From Bacteroidales bacterium (lineage in GTDB: Bacteria; Bacteroidota; Bacteroidia; Bacteroidales; UBA10428), in the NCBI GenBank assembly GCA_016935615.1, contig JAFGQO010000192.1, forward strand, positions 91,091 to 135,889: a DNA stretch of 44,799 nt, read 5' to 3'. Positions 42,905 through 44,799 of the stretch are shown here, in pieces (the first letter of the stretch is position 1; every line of letters starts with the position of its first letter). The position numbers were made by a program, and so were the translations under genes. Under the pieces are notes generated by a model. That model was not told where the DNA came from and did not search any database. It was given only the letters and a program-made list of their open reading frames with translations.

Positions 42905-44799
42905 ATGAATTCATTTCTGTTGAAGCTGTTAAAAATCAGCTTAATTGCAATTGCTCTCAGTTTATTCTTTTCTTGTTTAACCGCCCAGGAAGTACAGGTT
43001 CTGAACAGCACTACCAATGAACCTATCGAAAATGTTGCGATTTATAACCAGCATAAGAATAAATCCATTCTGACGAATGATAAAGGCATTGCTCCCATTT
43101 CAGACTTTACAGCATCTGATTCTCTTTTCTTCCAGCATCCGTCTTTTCTAAGGTATGTGATATCTTATGAAGAAGCTGTAAAAGCACGCTATATCAAGCT
43201 TGACAGAAAAGTAATTATTATGCCCGAATTCGTGATATCTGCCTCCAAATACAAAGAAACACAAAGAGATATTGCTCACATGGTTGATGTAATAACTCCT
43301 CAAAAACTTGAGCTTCTTACCTCTCAAACATCGGCAGATATTCTTACATCCACCGGAAATATTTTTGTGCAGAAATCGCAGGGAGGAGGTGGAAGTCCTG
43401 TTCTGAGAGGTTTTGAAGCCAATAAAATCTTACTGGTTGTAGATGGTATCAGAATGAATAATGCGATTTACCGCAGTGGACACCTGCAAAACTCCATCAC
43501 TATTGATGAATCAATTCTCGAAAAAGTGGAAATTGTATATGGACCGAATGCAATTATGTATGGAAGCGATGCACTGGGCGGAGTAATCCATTATATAACA
43601 AAAGATCCGGAATTAGCAACAGATACTGCAAAAATGGAAGTCCATGCTTTAGCATATACCCAAATATCATCTGCAAACAGTGCATGGAAAGCTCATGTAG
43701 ATTTTAATCTCGCCTCGCAAAAATTTGGTTCTCTCACCAGTATAACAAACAACGATTTTGGAGATATTATGATGGGAAACAGAAGAAATCCTTTTCTACA
43801 GGATTATGGAAAGTGTTTTTATTATGTTGAGCAGATTAATGGCAATGATACAATTGTTGAAAACCCGGAACCAAATGTTCAGAAATATACCGGATACAGC
43901 CAGATTGATATTCTGCAAAAATTCAGATATCGTCCTTCTTCGAAACTTAACTTTGTTGTCAACCTCCAATATTCAACCTCATCAGATATTCCCAGGTATG
44001 ATATGCTGAATGATACTTCCGATAACGGGGATTTAAAGTATTCCGTTTGGAATTACGGCCCGCAAAAAAGATTTTTAGGATCACTAAAGTCCATGATCAC
44101 CTCAGATTATCTTTTATTCAATTCCCTGACAGCAACTATCGGTTACCAGAATATTGTGGAAACCAGGATTTCAAGAAAGTATCAAAGCAGCCAGGAGAAT
44201 ACACAAAATGAAAAGGTTCATGTATGGACAGGGAATTTCGATTTTATGAAATCCCTGACCTCAAACAGCAAACTTATTTATGGATTGGAAATCAATATAA
44301 ACGAGGTAAATTCAACGGCAAGCAACACCAATATTACTACCGGCGAAAAAACAGATGCTGTGACACGGTATCCGGATGATGGCAATTACACATCCTCTTA
44401 TTCGGTTTATGCAGCTTACAAAAGCAAAATAGGAAGAAGGTTCATTGCATCCCTTGGTACACGCTATAGTTATTCTTCACTTAAATCGAATTACGGTGAT
44501 TCTGTTGAGTTTGTTATACCCTACAAATCACTTGATATTGTTAACAGTTCTTTTACAGGATCTTTGGGTTTAATATATCTGCATTCCCTGAGTTCAAAAA
44601 TAAATCTGTTGCTTTCCACAGGTTATCGCATACCCAATCTGGACGATCTGGCAAAAATAAGGGTTAAAGGGAACCAGATTACTTACCCGAATCCAAAGGT
44701 TGAACCCGAATATTCTTACAATGCTGAGCTGGGATTTTCAAAAACCTTTGATGGTTATATTCAGATCAACGGAAGTTATTTTATCAGTTTTCTAACCAA
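42905..44799 (+). CDS. TonB-dependent outer-membrane receptor (3' end outside window)
   Basis: The frame opens at ATG 42905 and is open to the last base, giving 631 residues of a protein likely to be somewhat longer. A signal peptide (MNSFLLKLLKISLIAIALSL, cleavage near TAQ) is followed by a carboxypeptidase-like regulatory segment (VQVLNSTTNEPIENVAIYNQ), then the plug domain with SQGGGGSPVLRGFEANKILL, VDGIRMNN, EKVEIVYGPNAIMYGSDALG and GVIHYITK. The barrel follows with alternating strands up to the window edge. The plug resembles the hemoglobin/heme receptor branch (HmuR-like), so iron or heme uptake is a reasonable but unproven guess. It is divergent from the four-gene operon. Confidence 0.9.
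   Translation, partial: MNSFLLKLLKISLIAIALSLFFSCLTAQEVQVLNSTTNEPIENVAIYNQHKNKSILTNDKGIAPISDFTASDSLFFQHPSFLRYVISYEEAVKARYIKLDRKVIIMPEFVISASKYKETQRDIAHMVDVITPQKLELLTSQTSADILTSTGNIFVQKSQGGGGSPVLRGFEANKILLVVDGIRMNNAIYRSGHLQNSITIDESILEKVEIVYGPNAIMYGSDALGGVIHYITKDPELATDTAKMEVHALAYTQISSANSAWKAHVDFNLASQKFGSLTSITNNDFGDIMMGNRRNPFLQDYGKCFYYVEQINGNDTIVENPEPNVQKYTGYSQIDILQKFRYRPSSKLNFVVNLQYSTSSDIPRYDMLNDTSDNGDLKYSVWNYGPQKRFLGSLKSMITSDYLLFNSLTATIGYQNIVETRISRKYQSSQENTQNEKVHVWTGNFDFMKSLTSNSKLIYGLEININEVNSTASNTNITTGEKTDAVTRYPDDGNYTSSYSVYAAYKSKIGRRFIASLGTRYSYSSLKSNYGDSVEFVIPYKSLDIVNSSFTGSLGLIYLHSLSSKINLLLSTGYRIPNLDDLAKIRVKGNQITYPNPKVEPEYSYNAELGFSKTFDGYIQINGSYFISFLT

Noticed and set aside
1..44799. tRNA, rRNA, CRISPR, transposase or phage genes
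   Set aside because: I looked for them in the gaps and frames and saw none.

Overview
The window is a contiguous chromosomal segment of a low-GC (roughly 35-40% by eye) Bacteroidota bacterium, probably of the Bacteroidales/Marinilabiliales side; I cannot fix the genus. The grounds are a complete type IX secretion core (porP/sprF, gldK, gldL, gldM, gldN), families largely restricted to this phylum (DUF4270, DUF5723, DUF4834, a CCDC81-type HU domain fused to SPOR, a half-length starch-synthase-like protein), genes without obvious Shine-Dalgarno sites, and several copies of the Bacteroidota -7 promoter element TAnnTTTG. No rRNA, tRNA, CRISPR array, prophage or transposase is visible. Coding density is high. 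The only gap over 300 bases is 13968-14301, and it holds repeat-like DNA.

Layout. 1-935 is the 5' part of holB (minus strand), divergent from pgk. proC follows, then a cysteine operon (epsC-cysK) preceded by a 30-codon reading frame ending in Cys-Met-Cys-Cys-stop, a candidate cysteine-sensing leader peptide. 5308-7919 is a minus-strand run (ldcA, yraN, an MmcQ/YjbR gene set between two pyrimidine-rich direct repeats, and a DUF502 membrane protein). metG (plus) is convergent with an HU/SPOR cell-envelope gene. 11250-15357 is a nucleotide-sugar block (wbpE/porR-like aminotransferase, wbpD-like acetyltransferase, galE, a palindromic intergenic element, rfbB). 15366-19393 (minus) is a tight operon: half starch synthase, DUF4270 lipoprotein, glmS. 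19571-22715 (plus) is panC-panD-rfaE2-radA. PBP1A (minus) is divergent from topA.

25181-34727 runs topA, an arginase-fold protein that has lost metal ligands, then porP-gldK-gldL-gldM-gldN, closed by a strong bidirectional terminator. manC (minus) follows, then mlaE-mlaF (plus) without an MCE partner. 37552-42749 (minus) is a four-gene envelope operon: an inner-membrane-anchored periplasmic propeller protein, a lipoprotein, a DUF5723 outer-membrane barrel and a small membrane protein. A TonB-dependent receptor runs off the right end behind a palindromic operator candidate.

The common theme is the cell envelope: peptidoglycan synthesis and recycling (glmS, PBP1A, ldcA, SPOR protein), LPS sugars (galE, rfbB, manC, rfaE2, wbpE/wbpD), lipid transport (mlaEF) and protein export (T9SS). 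In Porphyromonas the Wbp-type sugar made by WbpE/WbpD homologues links T9SS cargo to A-LPS, so the sugar block and the secretion operon may work in one pathway here. The least explained items are the Cys-rich leader, the degenerate arginase and starch-synthase proteins, and the four-gene envelope operon.
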